Below are positions 1 to 13,600 of a stretch of DNA of 32,115 nt, piece after piece. Below the pieces are notes generated by a model, which saw only the letters and a list, made by a program, of their open reading frames with translations, did not search any database and had not been told where the DNA came from. Source of the stretch: Phoronis ovalis (lineage: Eukaryota > Phoronida > Phoronidae); contig JAOXYB010025180.1 in the NCBI GenBank assembly GCA_028565635.1, forward strand, positions 1 through 32,115, read 5' to 3'. The stretch's first letter is position 1. Each line of letters opens with the position of its first letter. The position numbers and the translations under genes were made by a program.

Positions 1-2764
1 AGACAGCAGAAACAGTCATTTTGAATAAGAGTACCCCACAATGATAAACCAGATTATAATGCATGATGTGTTATATTTTTTTCTAATGTAAAAAAACAAC
101 AATGTTAAAAAAATATCCTACACATTGGATGGGCATTAGACATGACAAATGTCTTGTTCTATTTGAAATCCTGATCATCTGGAGTATTGAAAAGAATGCA
201 TTTAAGGTTAATGGATTTCAACAGAGATTATAGCAAAGAAAAACCATAACAGTGTCATAACATATCTGAACAATAATCCGGATGTATGTTTATGCAACTG
301 GATTCATTAAAAAGTATTAAATTAAGTTTTCAGCGAAATTGCCTGACGTAGTGTTTGTGAAATCAGCGTTGCTGATAACATTGTGTGATAAAAATTTGCA
401 TAATTAATAACAAACAACAAATTTCAAAACTTAACGGCAGATTTGTGACCGATATATCGTAGGATAAAGATTGGTTATAGCTTTAAGCTTTTCTAATTCT
501 CAACGGTAAGTTAACATTGTAAAAGTATTCTATAATATAATCTTGAAAATGGGATCTGAATTCAAAAGAAAGAAATGTGGCAATAAGTTTATCTGTAAAC
601 CCTATTTTAGTATAATTATTAAGATAATTTAGTTTTGTGTACAATGTTTGTAATTATGGCATACTAGCATTCTCAAGATTTTCCTTTCTCTTGCATTTTT
701 TAAGATTTGAAAATTGTAAACTTGTTACTTTGTTTAATGATAGCATAAAAAAATTCTTTGATTAATAAATAGTAAGGTCTTATTTATAGTTAGGCATATT
801 GCAACTGAAAAATGTACTGCATTTCTAGTGCTGCAGGTGGGAACAAAAATGTTACTATTCAAATTAACAGAAACAGCTGAGTCTTAATCATAATTAGTAT
901 ATATATTAATATTTTTTATCACAAAAAATCACAACTAGTCAAAGTACTATAAATTTTCTGTTACTTGAGCATTCTTAACTCTTATGTCAATGTTTCTAGG
1001 CACTGATTACTGGTTTATTGGCTTATACTAATTGTGGTTTTCTCAGTATATACACAGCAACAGATAAACCAAGTTACTTTAACCACAAGATTAAGGAAGA
1101 CTTATTTTGAATACTATATATGCAGAGTTTTTAGGAACATGTGCTGTAAATGGAATTTTGACTTGTGAGATTGCCCATATTTCTTATGGTTTAAGAAATG
1201 AATTTAAAACTTTCTATAAATATACAAATATGATTCCCAGTCATTGCTATGCTATGCTATGTATGAAAATAGTTCACCTCCTAATATTTTAACAGTTTAG
1301 ATAGTTAACAGAATTTCGCTTCAAATTGAGGAAAGATTCATGCTTTTTGGAACGATATCATACCAAGAAGGTGACGTTAAAATTGTATTACTTCCAAGAC
1401 ATGGATCCTAATGGTATTGAATACTTGTAACATTTTTAGTTGATAAAAAGTGAACATACATTTATTTTGAATTCCACTTCTGCCAAAGTAAACAAAAAAA
1501 GAAGCTGTCATTTTAGTATTATAAAATATCTAAAAATTAGGTAGACATATTGAACTGCAAAAGGATAAGCCAGCATGTTATTTGCTTTCCAAAATCCTTT
1601 CTAAAACACCAAAAATCTATTAAACCTGCTAATTAAAAGTGATATTTATCTGATGGACTGCTGTAGGTCCAAGAGGAATTGAACAAAATAAGAAAACAAA
1701 TGCCATGCAACAAATCTAAGGTAAGGTAAAGCCTAGAACTTTAGAATAGATTCTGTAAATTACAATAGTGGGTATAGTTTATGTGAAAAAATTGTGGTGA
1801 TTTTACATTTCCAGGCATACGAACAATATATAAATATTGGGCTGTCAATAAGTTTTGACCCTGGAAAGTAATTTAACTGCAGTTGGTCCAAGATAGTTTT
1901 GTCACTAAGTGTGAAAAATTTTCTGCAATTAAAATTAGAACTTAATATAATTTGAGCTGGCCACATGTAGTAGTTGTCCCTGGGAGGTAAATGGTCCAAG
2001 ATAATTTTGCCGCAATGATAATTTCTTTGTCTTTAATAAATTGTATCAGATTACTTATTATTGTAAAATTCAAGGTGTGAAACGAATGTCTGCCAGTTGG
2101 ATAAGCAGACTTTGTGTTGCTAAGATTTGAAAATTAGGTTTTATATCACTGGTATTTGATGAGATTTGAAGCTTAGATTCAACTCAGGTTAGTTCTTAAA
2201 AAAAAAATTATAAAATTTTTAAAACATTATTTTTATGTTTATTAATAAGTCATAGTTATCAGAATAAAAGGTGGAATTTCCATTGTCAACTACTTAAAAT
2301 TCCAAGTACTGCTGAAATATTTCAATAAATTAAGAGTGGTATTTAGCAAGTTTGCCATCAACTTACCTCTAATTTTATTTACATTAAGATGAAAAGCTTT
2401 AATATTTTGTTATGTACACTGGCTTAACTGGACACGGAAAACAATAGTAAAATGACCGTAGGGAACAAGATATCTTATTTCAGAGCTAAAACATTAGGTA
2501 CAGAGTCATACCTTGGGTATTGATTTTCTGTAATTATTTGGATTTAAAGTAAAACCTGTCCATCTTTTCCACATATAATTTTGACATCCTCAACCAACAT
2601 TCTGAAGTGTTGTTATTAATAATTTACATAAATATACAGAGCTAGTTTAAAGATTAAATTACAAGCATGTAGTTGATGTATGATTATATTATAAATGCAT
2701 GAATACTGATGTTAATTGTTAATACTGTATAGAACAGTGGAGATGAGATTTTACCACTATTGTT
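1..2764. other. Non-coding 5' flank of CEP152
   Basis: No coding region is convincing here; open frames are short and low in complexity. The stretch must contain the CEP152 promoter and any 5' UTR exon. A good donor-like site (CAACG then GTAAGT) lies at about 505, and a weak acceptor-like TATAG ends at 2732, 33 bp before the start codon. A 5' UTR intron between them is possible but unproven. It also contains a (GCTAT)n microsatellite at 1246-1261 and a 17-bp direct repeat at 1885 and 1993. Confidence 0.6.
1885..2009. repeat. Direct repeat pair, 17 bp, 108 bp apart
   Basis: GGTCCAAGATAGTTTTG at 1885-1901 recurs as GGTCCAAGATAATTTTG at 1993-2009, with one mismatch. Each copy is preceded by a related CCCTGG(A/G)(A/G)(A/G)GTAA block, so the repeated unit is longer and the left copy carries about 10 extra bases. 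GGTCCAAGA also occurs near 1666. It may be remains of a dispersed repeat. Confidence 0.5.
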
Positions 2765-4611
2765 ATGCCACGTTTGGACGTAGTTGATTGCACAGGCATG
2801 GAGGAACCACTTGTGTCACCTAATGGTGTGGAAGAGGTTCATGACATTGCTAACCTGCTGGTGTCTGTAAGTAATTCTAATAAAGCATAATTAATGTGTG
2901 TATATGCATATTTGTCTGGGTATTTTGGGGGAGAAAAAATGGTGGCTACCTTGAGATAGTCTAGAGTTTGCATAGTGCGAGAGCAAGGTAAGTTGAATTT
3001 TTTTAACATTTATTGATCAAAGAAAATGTTATCTCTTTTGGATGAAACTACAATATGGTAAGTTTAGATTTTAAAAAATAATGTTCAATCATATTTACGC
3101 CCTAGGATGAATCTGTTGGTTCGGATCAATTGAGCCTTTATGTCACAAATTCATAGCAGAATTTTAATTACTTGATGATTATTTAATCTTTTTTTCATTT
3201 TTTTCAAAACTATTCTAAAAATCGTACAATTGAACACTCGCAGAAAGCATATATCACCCTCACTCAGTAACACAGCTTAGATTTATGTGTATGGATAAAG
3301 ATTGAAATTTTCTATACAGTTATTAATGTTCTGTTCTTTACTGGTGTTTTAATTTTATAGTTAAGAGAGCTCCTAACAAATGCATTTGATGATCTGATTG
3401 ACGATGATACGTCATCAAATTCATCACAAGATTCTCAGGACTCCGGAACACATTCTGGAGAAAAAATGTAAGTATGCACTTGCGTCTAGTAAATATATTT
3501 GTGTTTGATGCAATTATATAAGCCTTTACAGCAATGAATGAATATTTTTATAAACAAGAGTGTTTCGATTTCATGCTTAAAAATATTTTGCATTTATTTT
3601 TATTAAAATCACATTAGGTATATCCTGATTTCTTCACTGTATTTGCACTTCGTAGTTAATGAAAACAATAAGCAATTCACTTTGCCTTGAAAATGCGGGT
3701 TGTGAATATTTTAAAAATTGTAATACACAACTTTATTTCTTCTCCTTTCCCATTCTTCCCCATTAGACTTGCTTCTCAAGCAACATGGCAGCGTACAAAT
3801 AAATGGGCTACAGAAGCAATCCCTGGATACACCTCTACTCCTATTGGTCTACCACTACCACCATTACAGTCTCCTACAAGACTGCATTATCCAGGATTTG
3901 GACAAACGTTTCCTGTACATCCAGCTTATCAATTTGCTCCTTTTAATTATCCTGGATACTTACCTCCATCACAGTTATCACCTGAAGCTGTTCATGGATT
4001 TACTGCAGCATACAAAAATGAGCAACTACTTCCTGTACATGCCCGAGAAGAAACGGAGGGGGGAAATGAGATTCCTAGTGATACTTCAATGGGGGATGAT
4101 GAAACTAAAACTGATAATATTCCTAACAAACATCGCTACCCGGATCCAAGTCAGTTCTCTATATCAGATAGCGAGGAGGATAGCATGCATTCTAAAGCTG
4201 GAAATTCGACACATACACCACTTAGTGAGTATCCAGTCAGTAATTCAAAAATTAATTCTGAGCCTAAAAGCACCTATCACAAATCTTGCGAGCCTTCTCA
4301 ATATCCCCTAACTGAATCTACTGCAAATAATAGTGGACACACGCCAATGGATGCGATTGATAATGGTGCTTGTAATTATGGAGATAGCCACAGGGACACA
4401 AGGAATAATTTTGTGGCATATCCAATAAATGATCAGGGTGATCATTATCAGGAATATTCACCTAAAAAATTACAACATTATCAAGTGGAATATAAGCGGG
4501 GGCAGTTGCAAGACAGTACTGATGCTGTGTCTAAAAAAGAAGCTGTAGTAGAATGTCCAGAAGAAACACAAAATATACAGCACCACCTGCAACAACAGTA
4601 TTTGGATCAAG
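2765..4611 (+). CDS. CEP152: CEP152 exons 1-3: acidic N-terminus and Pro/Tyr/Ser-rich region
   Basis: Residues 1-351. Exon 2 begins with LRELLTNAF and then DDLIDDD, matching the ELQQLLTDL..DMLDDDL acidic stretch of vertebrate CEP152, where PLK4's cryptic polo box docks (family knowledge). Exon 3 (845 bp) is the largest exon. It encodes a low-complexity segment rich in Pro, Tyr and Ser, including a YPGYLPPSQLSP stretch, an acidic SDSEED patch near residue 200, and a Gln/His run at its 3' end. It is likely disordered. Frames joining across the introns at 2867 and 3468 support the model. Confidence 0.85.
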
Positions 4612-7600
4612 GTATGTGTTATGTATGTTTTTTTATTATAGTGGAACCCAAGTTCCTGAATTAGAAGCTGTCGCATGTTGTTTAGTTGTCTGATATGAGA
4701 TGGATATCGGTCAAAAAATGATAATAGGAAAAAAACTGTTTCAAATACATTTTGGGTAAAATTTCCCGTAATTGACAGATGTTAGAAAAAGGTTAAATTT
4801 TGGTGATTTTTTTTTGTAAGCAATTACATTTTACATGCTTTGCTACTACACTAAACAGGAGGCACAGCTCAAGACAGACAGGTTGTGCAGTTACAAATTT
4901 TGTATCAAGCATGTGGTAGGCAGCTAGAGGAAGTACAGCATGAGCTTGCTGAAGTGAAAGAAAGCACAGCCAGGGAAATGAGAGTTCTAAAACACCAGTT
5001 GGCATTAGCAGAAGGTAATTAGCAGTCACCAACCACTTTAACAGTGCCATAAGTCCAAGAGATATGATTAACGTTATTGTTTAGTTATGGCTATATTCTA
5101 TTATTGAGGATTGCTATTGGTCTGCTGTTCCTTTGCTGACATTTCCCCATGATTCAGATGTATTTCTACTTTATAAACTTACCAAGTTTAGGACTAATCA
5201 TACAAATGCGTTATCACTTGGGGAAAAGTAATCTGGTCTTCAGTTACTTCATTTATGCTAAATTTCAGGTGAAAAAGATGGTATAGCAGGTAGTCTACAA
5301 CAGTCTGGTAATCTCATACAAAGTGTGCAGCAGGAGAACGCTGATTTACACCATAAAGTATCGAGTCTAGAAAGTCAAGTTGCAGACCTTCTCTCTTCAA
5401 AAGATGAGGTTAGTATCATGGAATTTGTGTTTATTAACTGATTTTTGCTGGTTTTAGTTTGTTATTATCATTATTGACTGAAATCTGTTTACATCAAAAC
5501 TGGTCTTTTAATTTTTTTCACAGAAAAATGATAAAAAATAGATTATTTTATCCTCTACACAGAGGCATTTTTTGCTAGCTTATAATGTAAAAAAAGGATT
5601 CTGTATTAAGTACAGTAAGAAATGATCTAAAATTTTAAAATTCGACCTTATGTTTTTGCAGGTAGTCAGAAATTTGCAGGCAGCAGAAAACACAATTGAA
5701 AATTTAAATCAACAGTTGTTTGAGCTGAGGAACTCCGAAAGTATTACTCGAGCAAGGGAGCAGCATGATTCTGTAACAGCAAACTTGAAACAAAAATATG
5801 ATCATGAACTGTATTCACTTAAGGAAAAAATTGATGAAGTTCACCAAAAGTTGGAAGAAAAAGTAAGAAATCTTAGGTTTATAATGTTGAGAATTATTCT
5901 GTAACTTCAGTAATTTTTTTCCCAGTTACTACTAAACATTTAAAGTAGTTTTTGCTAAACTTAATATTAATATGTAAATCACACATTCAGACCTTTTCAT
6001 AGGAAATTTATCTGTAATTATATTTTTAAAGGCTGATGAAACTTCCAGTCTTCGCCTCCAGTTATCATCATCCATAAAATCAGCAGAGCAGTCACAAATT
6101 GACCGAGCGGATACGATAAATCGTTTAACACGCAGCCTTGAAGAGAGTCAACGGCAGTGTAGAGACTTGTTAGAATCTGGAGCAACTCTAGAACTGGGGC
6201 AAATGAAGGTTCAGCTACAGCAAGCAATTGCTTCAAAGTGTATCAGTGAAGATTTATGCAAGACATTACAGGTATAACGTGACAACAAAATATATTCTTT
6301 TATAAGTATCATGTGTGTGTTAAATCATCCTCTCAATAAATACTGTACAATAAAATGAAATTTGCTAAGTTCTTTCTGATGATTTTTTTAGACTGAAATT
6401 ACTGAACTGAAAGAGCAGGTATCATATTATGAATCTGCCTCCCAGCTTGGTGTGCTAGCCAACTCTTCTGCTGATACCAGTGATAAAACTGAAGGTGTTT
6501 TGCCATCTGATTCTTTTGTACATTTGAATATCAGACAGTCCAATGATGGGGCCTCTGCATGGAAAACTCCAAATATTCGACAGTATGTATATTACTGTAT
6601 TTTTATTTTACAAAAATATTTACATTTTGCACTATTTGTTGAATAATTTAGCCATCCACAATACTTGGAGTAGTTTATTTTTATAGCAACATCATAAAAG
6701 TGGTCAAAATTTGAAATATTAACATTTTTTGTTTATCACCAGTTAATAACACAAACCTACTGTAACCAATGCTGATTGTATCACACTCTATATTCTCTTT
6801 GCTTTATTGTGTGTTCCGCATGTGGTTATAATGTGAATGAGATGTTACTTGTATTTGTTATCATGCAGTGTTTTGTAAAGGCATGTATGTACCTGTAGGT
6901 CATCATACAAATCAAACATTTTGTATTGTAAATTTGTATCTGAATTCTAACAATTTTGTCAGGTCTTCTAAGACTTCCCTTTCCCCAGAGGAAGTAATGC
7001 CAAAATTAAAAACAGAAATGCAAAGAATATTACTGAATAACAAGACAAAGCGAGAGCAGGTCACCAAACTGCAGAATGAGTTAAAAAACACAAAACAAGA
7101 TTTGAATGATTGGAAACAGAAATTTGAAAAAATGACTGGTGTTAACAAAGAGCAGCAGGTATTTATGTACATGCACAAAAATAAAATTGTCTGTAACGGT
7201 ATATTCTGTTGTAATGACTTGGACCACTAGATGTCTCTACTTACTGGCCTTCTCATGTTTTAAGTAAGATAAATGCTTGGTACTGCATCCAGTACACTAT
7301 TGCAGATTCATTAATAGTTAAATTAATAAATTTCTTATAGGAAAAGCTTGTTATTTTGGAAAGGGAATGTGATCTTCTCAAACCAGACAATTCTGGTCTC
7401 AGTGCTACAGAGAAAAGATTAAAGAAGGAGACGGAGAGTTTACGGAGAGAAAGTGAGGCTTTGCATCAAGAGCTGGAGGTTTGCATTATTATGTTTTAGC
7501 AGGTATCTTCAGTCAGAAGTATCAGAAGTAGTAGTAAGTAAAGTAAGATGTACCTAATAATACAATATTTAGCATAAATTTGAAGAGGTGGGACAATTTT

Positions 7601-10600
7601 ATTTAATACTTTGGCAATTATTATTATTATCATTATTCTATAGTAAGTTAAAGTAAAAGGACATACCAAGAAAAAATTATATTTTAAAAATATAAAAATT
7701 GAACATCCTGAATATGCCTTATTTAAGTTTCATTAAATAGGTCATTTTGAGTCAAAATTTATTATTTTTAAAATTGGAAAGAATATATATAGTTTACATG
7801 TCTGTTAATATTGAAAATATTCACTGAAAGTTACATCAATTATTTTAGGAAGTAAAACAGAAATTGTCAGAAGTTGCAACAAGTGAGGAACATGTAACAG
7901 AGATTAATGCTGAGCTACGCCAACAGATGGCACAAATGGTCAAGGATTATGATGAAGACAAACAATTGGCAGTAGAAAAGTAAGCATTGAACATACATCA
8001 GCTATTATTAGCATCATTTATTCCTAGAAAAATTTCCTTACTTAACTTCTATAAAGGAGTAAAGTTACACGTTCTAAATTAATATGTTTTCAGGCAAGTG
8101 GTAACAGCACAGGGACTACTCCTTGGTTTATTATTCAATTTCTGGAATTGATTGTCATAGTTTTTTTAAATATTATAGGTGTCAAGAAGCATGTCTTAAC
8201 CACCATGAACAGAGTAAGGAAAATCTCAGGAAAGAAATGGCTGATACGTATGAAACAGAAAAAGAACAGCTGGTGTCCAAATATGAGAAACAGATTCAGA
8301 ACCTCAGGTATTTAGAAATATTTGACAGTATGCTAGAAAATGGCACTTAGTATTTACACATTTTTAAACAAGATATATCTTGTGTCCATTGTTGCTTTAT
8401 TTATTTTGCATATGAAAACTGGCACAGTATTAACATATACCAGATAAGACTAGATATCTGTGTAACATTTGATCAAAAAACGTACAAGTGTGACGAATAT
8501 TAATATAAAGTAATCCTCAAAACTCTTTAATGTTCTAAATATACACTGAGCACCTATTTTACACAGAGATGAACTGAAAGAAATGCATAGTGAATTAGAC
8601 AGAGTAAAGGAACTGTACATTGCCACGTGCCATGAAAAAGATCAAATGGAAGACTTGACTAAAGAACAGTTTGAAAAACAGCTAGCCAGTGCAGTATTAG
8701 AGGTAATTTCCCCTGAAAACTGTGTAGTCCAATGTGTAGATAGTTGATTTTATAATAATAAAAAATACTAAAACATCTATTTTTAACTTTCTTGAGTGAT
8801 ACTGATTTGGCTATAGTTGTGCTGTTTCAAGAAATTGACAGCTTTTTAGATAGTGCTGTATATATAAGAAACCTATTCATATTTATTGTACTCTTACCTT
8901 ATATAGATGAAAACGAAACTAAAAGCAGAAAAGAATGAGGAGTTGGAACAGCTAAAAGAAATGGAGACCTGTAATATAACAGATCTGAAAGAAAAACGGC
9001 TTAAAAATCAGGAGCAAGAGATTAAGAGACGTGTGGAATCCCAGGTAAAATTAAAAACATTATGCTATGTCTTATACTATGTCTTGTAGTTTTTTTTTGA
9101 ATGATTAAAAGTGAATTTGAACTGTGACAAAATGCAGTTGTACTGGACTATCTGTATGGAATGTATCAATTATTCATTGTTTGCTTCCACTGGTACTTGA
9201 TTTATTGTGGTTCTAAATTATCTATTGCTATTAGGTTCTGTTCACAAAATGTGTTGTTTAATTCATATAAATATAATTGTTTATAGCCACTTTTTAAAAA
9301 AAATTGCTAGATCTAGTTTTCATGGAAAAGATTTTGTGAATTAATAGTATATGTCTATGGATTGTCTGCTTTATTGGTATGATAGCTTTATTATAGAGCT
9401 TATTATGTAAAATTTCGTGGAACTTAACATCTCAATATTTTAGGTTGCCATGGCAAAAATTGATTGGTTTGAGGAACAAAAACGTACGAAAAAGGATGCT
9501 GTTGACCAAGCAGTTAAAACAAAGGTCCAGGAATTAAAACTAGAATATGAGACTAAACTGGAGAGTGAAGTTCAAGCCGAGATACAAAAAGGTAATAATG
9601 GAAATTGTTTCTAATTTCAAATATACCGAAGGATTACAATTGACTTGTGTGAAAGTAAAATAGGGAAATGTTTAACATAATCTTAAAATCTCAACTTCCA
9701 ATTTGAAATGAAAATTTTCTTGCATGAAATAGAAATGTTAAAGATATAAGCAAGCAATTATCTTATTTTCACATTGTTCTACATATTTTACTATATATTT
9801 GTAACATGAAGAAAACCTATTAATCAGCGGTGGACAGTTTGACCTATTTAGTAAGAAGTGTTCTAAATCAAAGATTTTAATGTTTAGTTAATTTCATTTT
9901 AGCCAAATCAGAATGGCAGACTAATAAAAGATTAAGTTTTGAAACTGAACTAAATCAGCGTTTATCAAGAGAGAAAGACAAATGGCAGGTAACATCTGAT
10001 CAAACAAACGAGTTGACTGTTAAGGAGGCTGTTAGTGAAGCTAAAACCCAATGGCTTAATAGTTTGCAAGAGCAGAAGGTAAACTGGAAGAAAGAGTGGG
10101 AATGTGAAGCGGAGAAAACTTTGAATGAAGTAAAAAATGTGATGCAGAAAGAAATATTGAAACTAAAAGAGGTACCTCAGAAAATGTTCACAGTATTACG
10201 TTGAAAGTTTTGCTTTAATTAACTGGCAAAATGTTGCATCAGTATTTTGTCATCACTACTTTTCTTTGTGTTATAGATACTTCAGCAGTACATTTCACTT
10301 GACCATATTTTCCTGTAAAAGTGTTGTTCACTTATACCTAAAATATTTTGAAATGGTGTTTGCAGAAATGTACTTTGCCATCCTTATTTGTGAAGATGTG
10401 TGTCATCTGCATTATTATCCATTCTAACATCACCATTTCTTAAAGTTTAATGACATATCTAGAACACATATTCATGAACTGTAGGAAATCCAGTCTCTTA
10501 CTGTTGAGAAAGATATTAAAGAAACCGAACTGAAAAATAGCAAAAATGCCTGGCAAAGGGAAAAAGATATTCTAACATGTGAAAAGAATGATACTGGGGA

Positions 10601-13600
10601 GGAATTGAACAATTGGAACAAACAACTGCAGGATATAAAGATGAGATATGAAACTTTAGAAAAGGAAAAGAAACATGTAGTGGATAAACTTGAGGTCGGT
10701 ATCATGTTTATTTTCTGCATTTGTGATTGCTTCAAAACGAATTAGTTCAAGACATTTTGAATCTACTCTGAAGTACAATTGTTAAATTGTTTAATTTATC
10801 TTCTTGTATGCAAGAAAAACGTGCTATTGGAAAACTTTAATAAAAGAAAATGCCAGTAAATTTGCTGCCAGTGGTGTCTAAAAGTAATTATAAAAATCTG
10901 GTTTCAAATTTAGGAAAGTTTTCAGTTTTTTTTAGCACGTAAAAGTAATTCTCGTATGAATATACAAGTGTAAACAAATATCATGTATCAATCAAATGTT
11001 GATTGTTCATAGGAGAAAGAAAATACTCTGAGTAACATTGAAGCCGAATGGAGACAGAAACTAGTTCATTTAGAAGAACAAAAAGATGCTGAATATGAAA
11101 AATTCTTGAAAGATCACCAGAACACTCTAAATGATGCTTTGAAGTCTAAAACGGAACAGTTGGAAACGCAGGCAGTAAGACATATTTCACTCTGGTTTCT
11201 CTGCAAAACTTCGTTAGACATCTTAACCAATATCCTGTCAAATATTCTTGAACGTTGGCTTAGATTTGGGCACTTTTCCTTTAGTTCTTTCAGCAGCGAT
11301 GTTTTGCAAAAAATTATGTTGTTGTTTAACTTTGTCTCAAAGGATGATTACAATCTGGTAATAAAATTAACATGCTTCTTGTGTTGAGACTTCAATGAAG
11401 GAACTCCAACAATGCATAGTCAACACTTCTCTATAAAAATTCTTGTGGTGATGTAAAATTATATGTGTATGAGAGGTAAAATTGTGTTAATTTGTTTAAA
11501 TTATAATATATGTCTTTCCTTATTATTTATAATTTAGAAGCAGCATGAAGAAGGCATCAAAACATTAAATGAAAAACTAGAGTTTAAGTTGAAACAAGCT
11601 GACATAGAGTGGCAAACAAAATTAGAAAGGCTGCAGAATTCCAAATCTTGTCAGGTACTGCAAGAACTGTTGTGTTTATATGCAGCGTTGTATTGTGCAT
11701 GTGTCAACACATCAAAAGTTTTTGACTAACATGCCTAACTAAATATAAATCTTGTACTTTGTGACTGGTAGAGAGAATAATACTCCCCTAAATCACGAAG
11801 AGCATTTTAAGATGGCAATGAGAACTTGTCCAATTAGAGATATAGTTTTTCTGCACAAATAAATTTTGTTCTTAAAATCTTCCAGAATTCTCCTGAGCAA
11901 ACCTCAAGTGATAGCTGGTCAGCAGAAAAATCTAAGCTCCTAAAAGAAATAGAACATCGTGACGAACTCTTACAATCCACTGACAAACACCTTGAGCAAG
12001 AAATTGAGAAGTTGAGAATTGAGTTGGAAAAAACACATGCTCAGCATTTGCAGGTAGGTAGAATGTAGCTTGCTTATGGATCTTGCCCAGTGACAATGTT
12101 ACTCTATGAAGCATGTGGCTACAAACACACAATTTATGAATTGACCAATGAATAAGCTTATGACAAACTTAATCCAGGGTTTATTAGAATCTTATTTTAA
12201 GGACTAGTTTCATCATTCTTTGTTTTAACCAAGCAGCCTGCAAAATAGAAATGTATTGTGCAATAGAAGAACCATGTAAACATTACAATACATTTACCCA
12301 AGTACATTGAAAAGACTTACTGTCAGTTCAACAATGCCGGTGTCAATTAAAAAACTTTCTTGCTATAAATTTTGTAGGAGGAACTTACCAAGACCAGACG
12401 GGAAAGTTTAACTTCAGAAGAAAAACAAGCTTACTTGACAAAATTAAACAACGCTCAAAAACAGGTAAAAAGCCTGGAAAACACGTATGACCATCAAATT
12501 GTATCGTTGCAAGAGAAATTAAGTCAAAGAGAAAAGGAACTGTCTGAACAGCAGACACGATTTGAAGAAAGGCTGCAAAACTGCAAAGTGGAAAATGCCA
12601 AAAATAATGTTACGTTTGACTGTGAAAAGCAACAATTGTATGAACAGTTACAAAAGTCTGAAAATCGTAAAGAAGAATTAAAATTGTTATACAGTAAAAG
12701 TGAAGTAGAGCATGAACAAATTATTGCAAATTATAAACGACGGAATGAAGATCTTAACCACAGGTTACAACGACTGGAACAAAGACACGAGACAGAAATG
12801 GATAAAGTTCACGAGGAAAGTAAAGTTGCCATGCAAACTATGAAGGAAAAGATGATGGAATTAAGACAGGAGCACGATGGTATTATAGAAGGTAAGTTTG
12901 TATTATGGTATTTCACATTGTTTTTGCCTAACCTGGAATCCCTTTACAGTGATGTAATACCAAAGACAGTTTTAGTACTGGAAATAAAGCTATTTTATAA
13001 AGCTTTATTGTTTTGTTATATGCTACAGAACTTTGTCAGTAAATGCCGTTACTTGCAACTAGATAGCGCTGTAGTCTTAAGCATCATTAGCATCTTTTCT
13101 TTGCTGCTACTATGATACTGCAGTTTTAGTTTAAACATTACCAGGAATGAATACCTTCACTGTGTTTGTGGCTGTTAATACCAATCTCAGTCTTTAAAAA
13201 AAAAATTTTTAATAAATCTTCATTTTTTGGATTTAAAGTTCAGTTAGTTATATCACTTCTTTTAAAATATTTATCAACCGTAAATGCATTGAATCTTTTA
13301 AAAATAACTTTGTAAATATAACACGTGTTTTCGTATTTAACTTTAGGTATCAAACGGGATCACAACACTGAAAAACTTGTTTTAGAAAAACGGCTTGCTG
13401 AAATCCAGAAAGAATTCGAAACTAAAGAAACACAAACAGAACGAAGTGAAGTCCGGATATCAGCTGTTGATAAAGTGAAGCAGAAATATGTTGAAACAGT
13501 CAAGCAAATAAAAGGTTTGAAAAATCTTATCTGAATAGTTTATAGTATTGAATACCTACAAGGCATATGAATACTGTCATATGAACTGTAGTACTGCCGG

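Noticed and set aside
3769-4311. Plus-strand 180-codon open frame inside CEP152 exon 3
   Set aside because: Alternate frame of a real exon; Leu/Ile/His-rich with no domain, while the main frame joins flanking exons in phase.
6912-7178. Minus-strand open frame of 88 codons
   Set aside because: Antisense shadow of CEP152 exon 9; the Phe/Cys/Ser-rich product mirrors Lys/Glu codons. The same applies to the minus frames at 4470-4676, 6018-6236, 10472-10735 and 11932-12132.
12892-13115. C-terminal extension of CEP152 exon 21 by read-through
   Set aside because: It follows a strong GTAAGT donor, turns hydrophobic at once, and the next exon joins in phase with ending at 12891.
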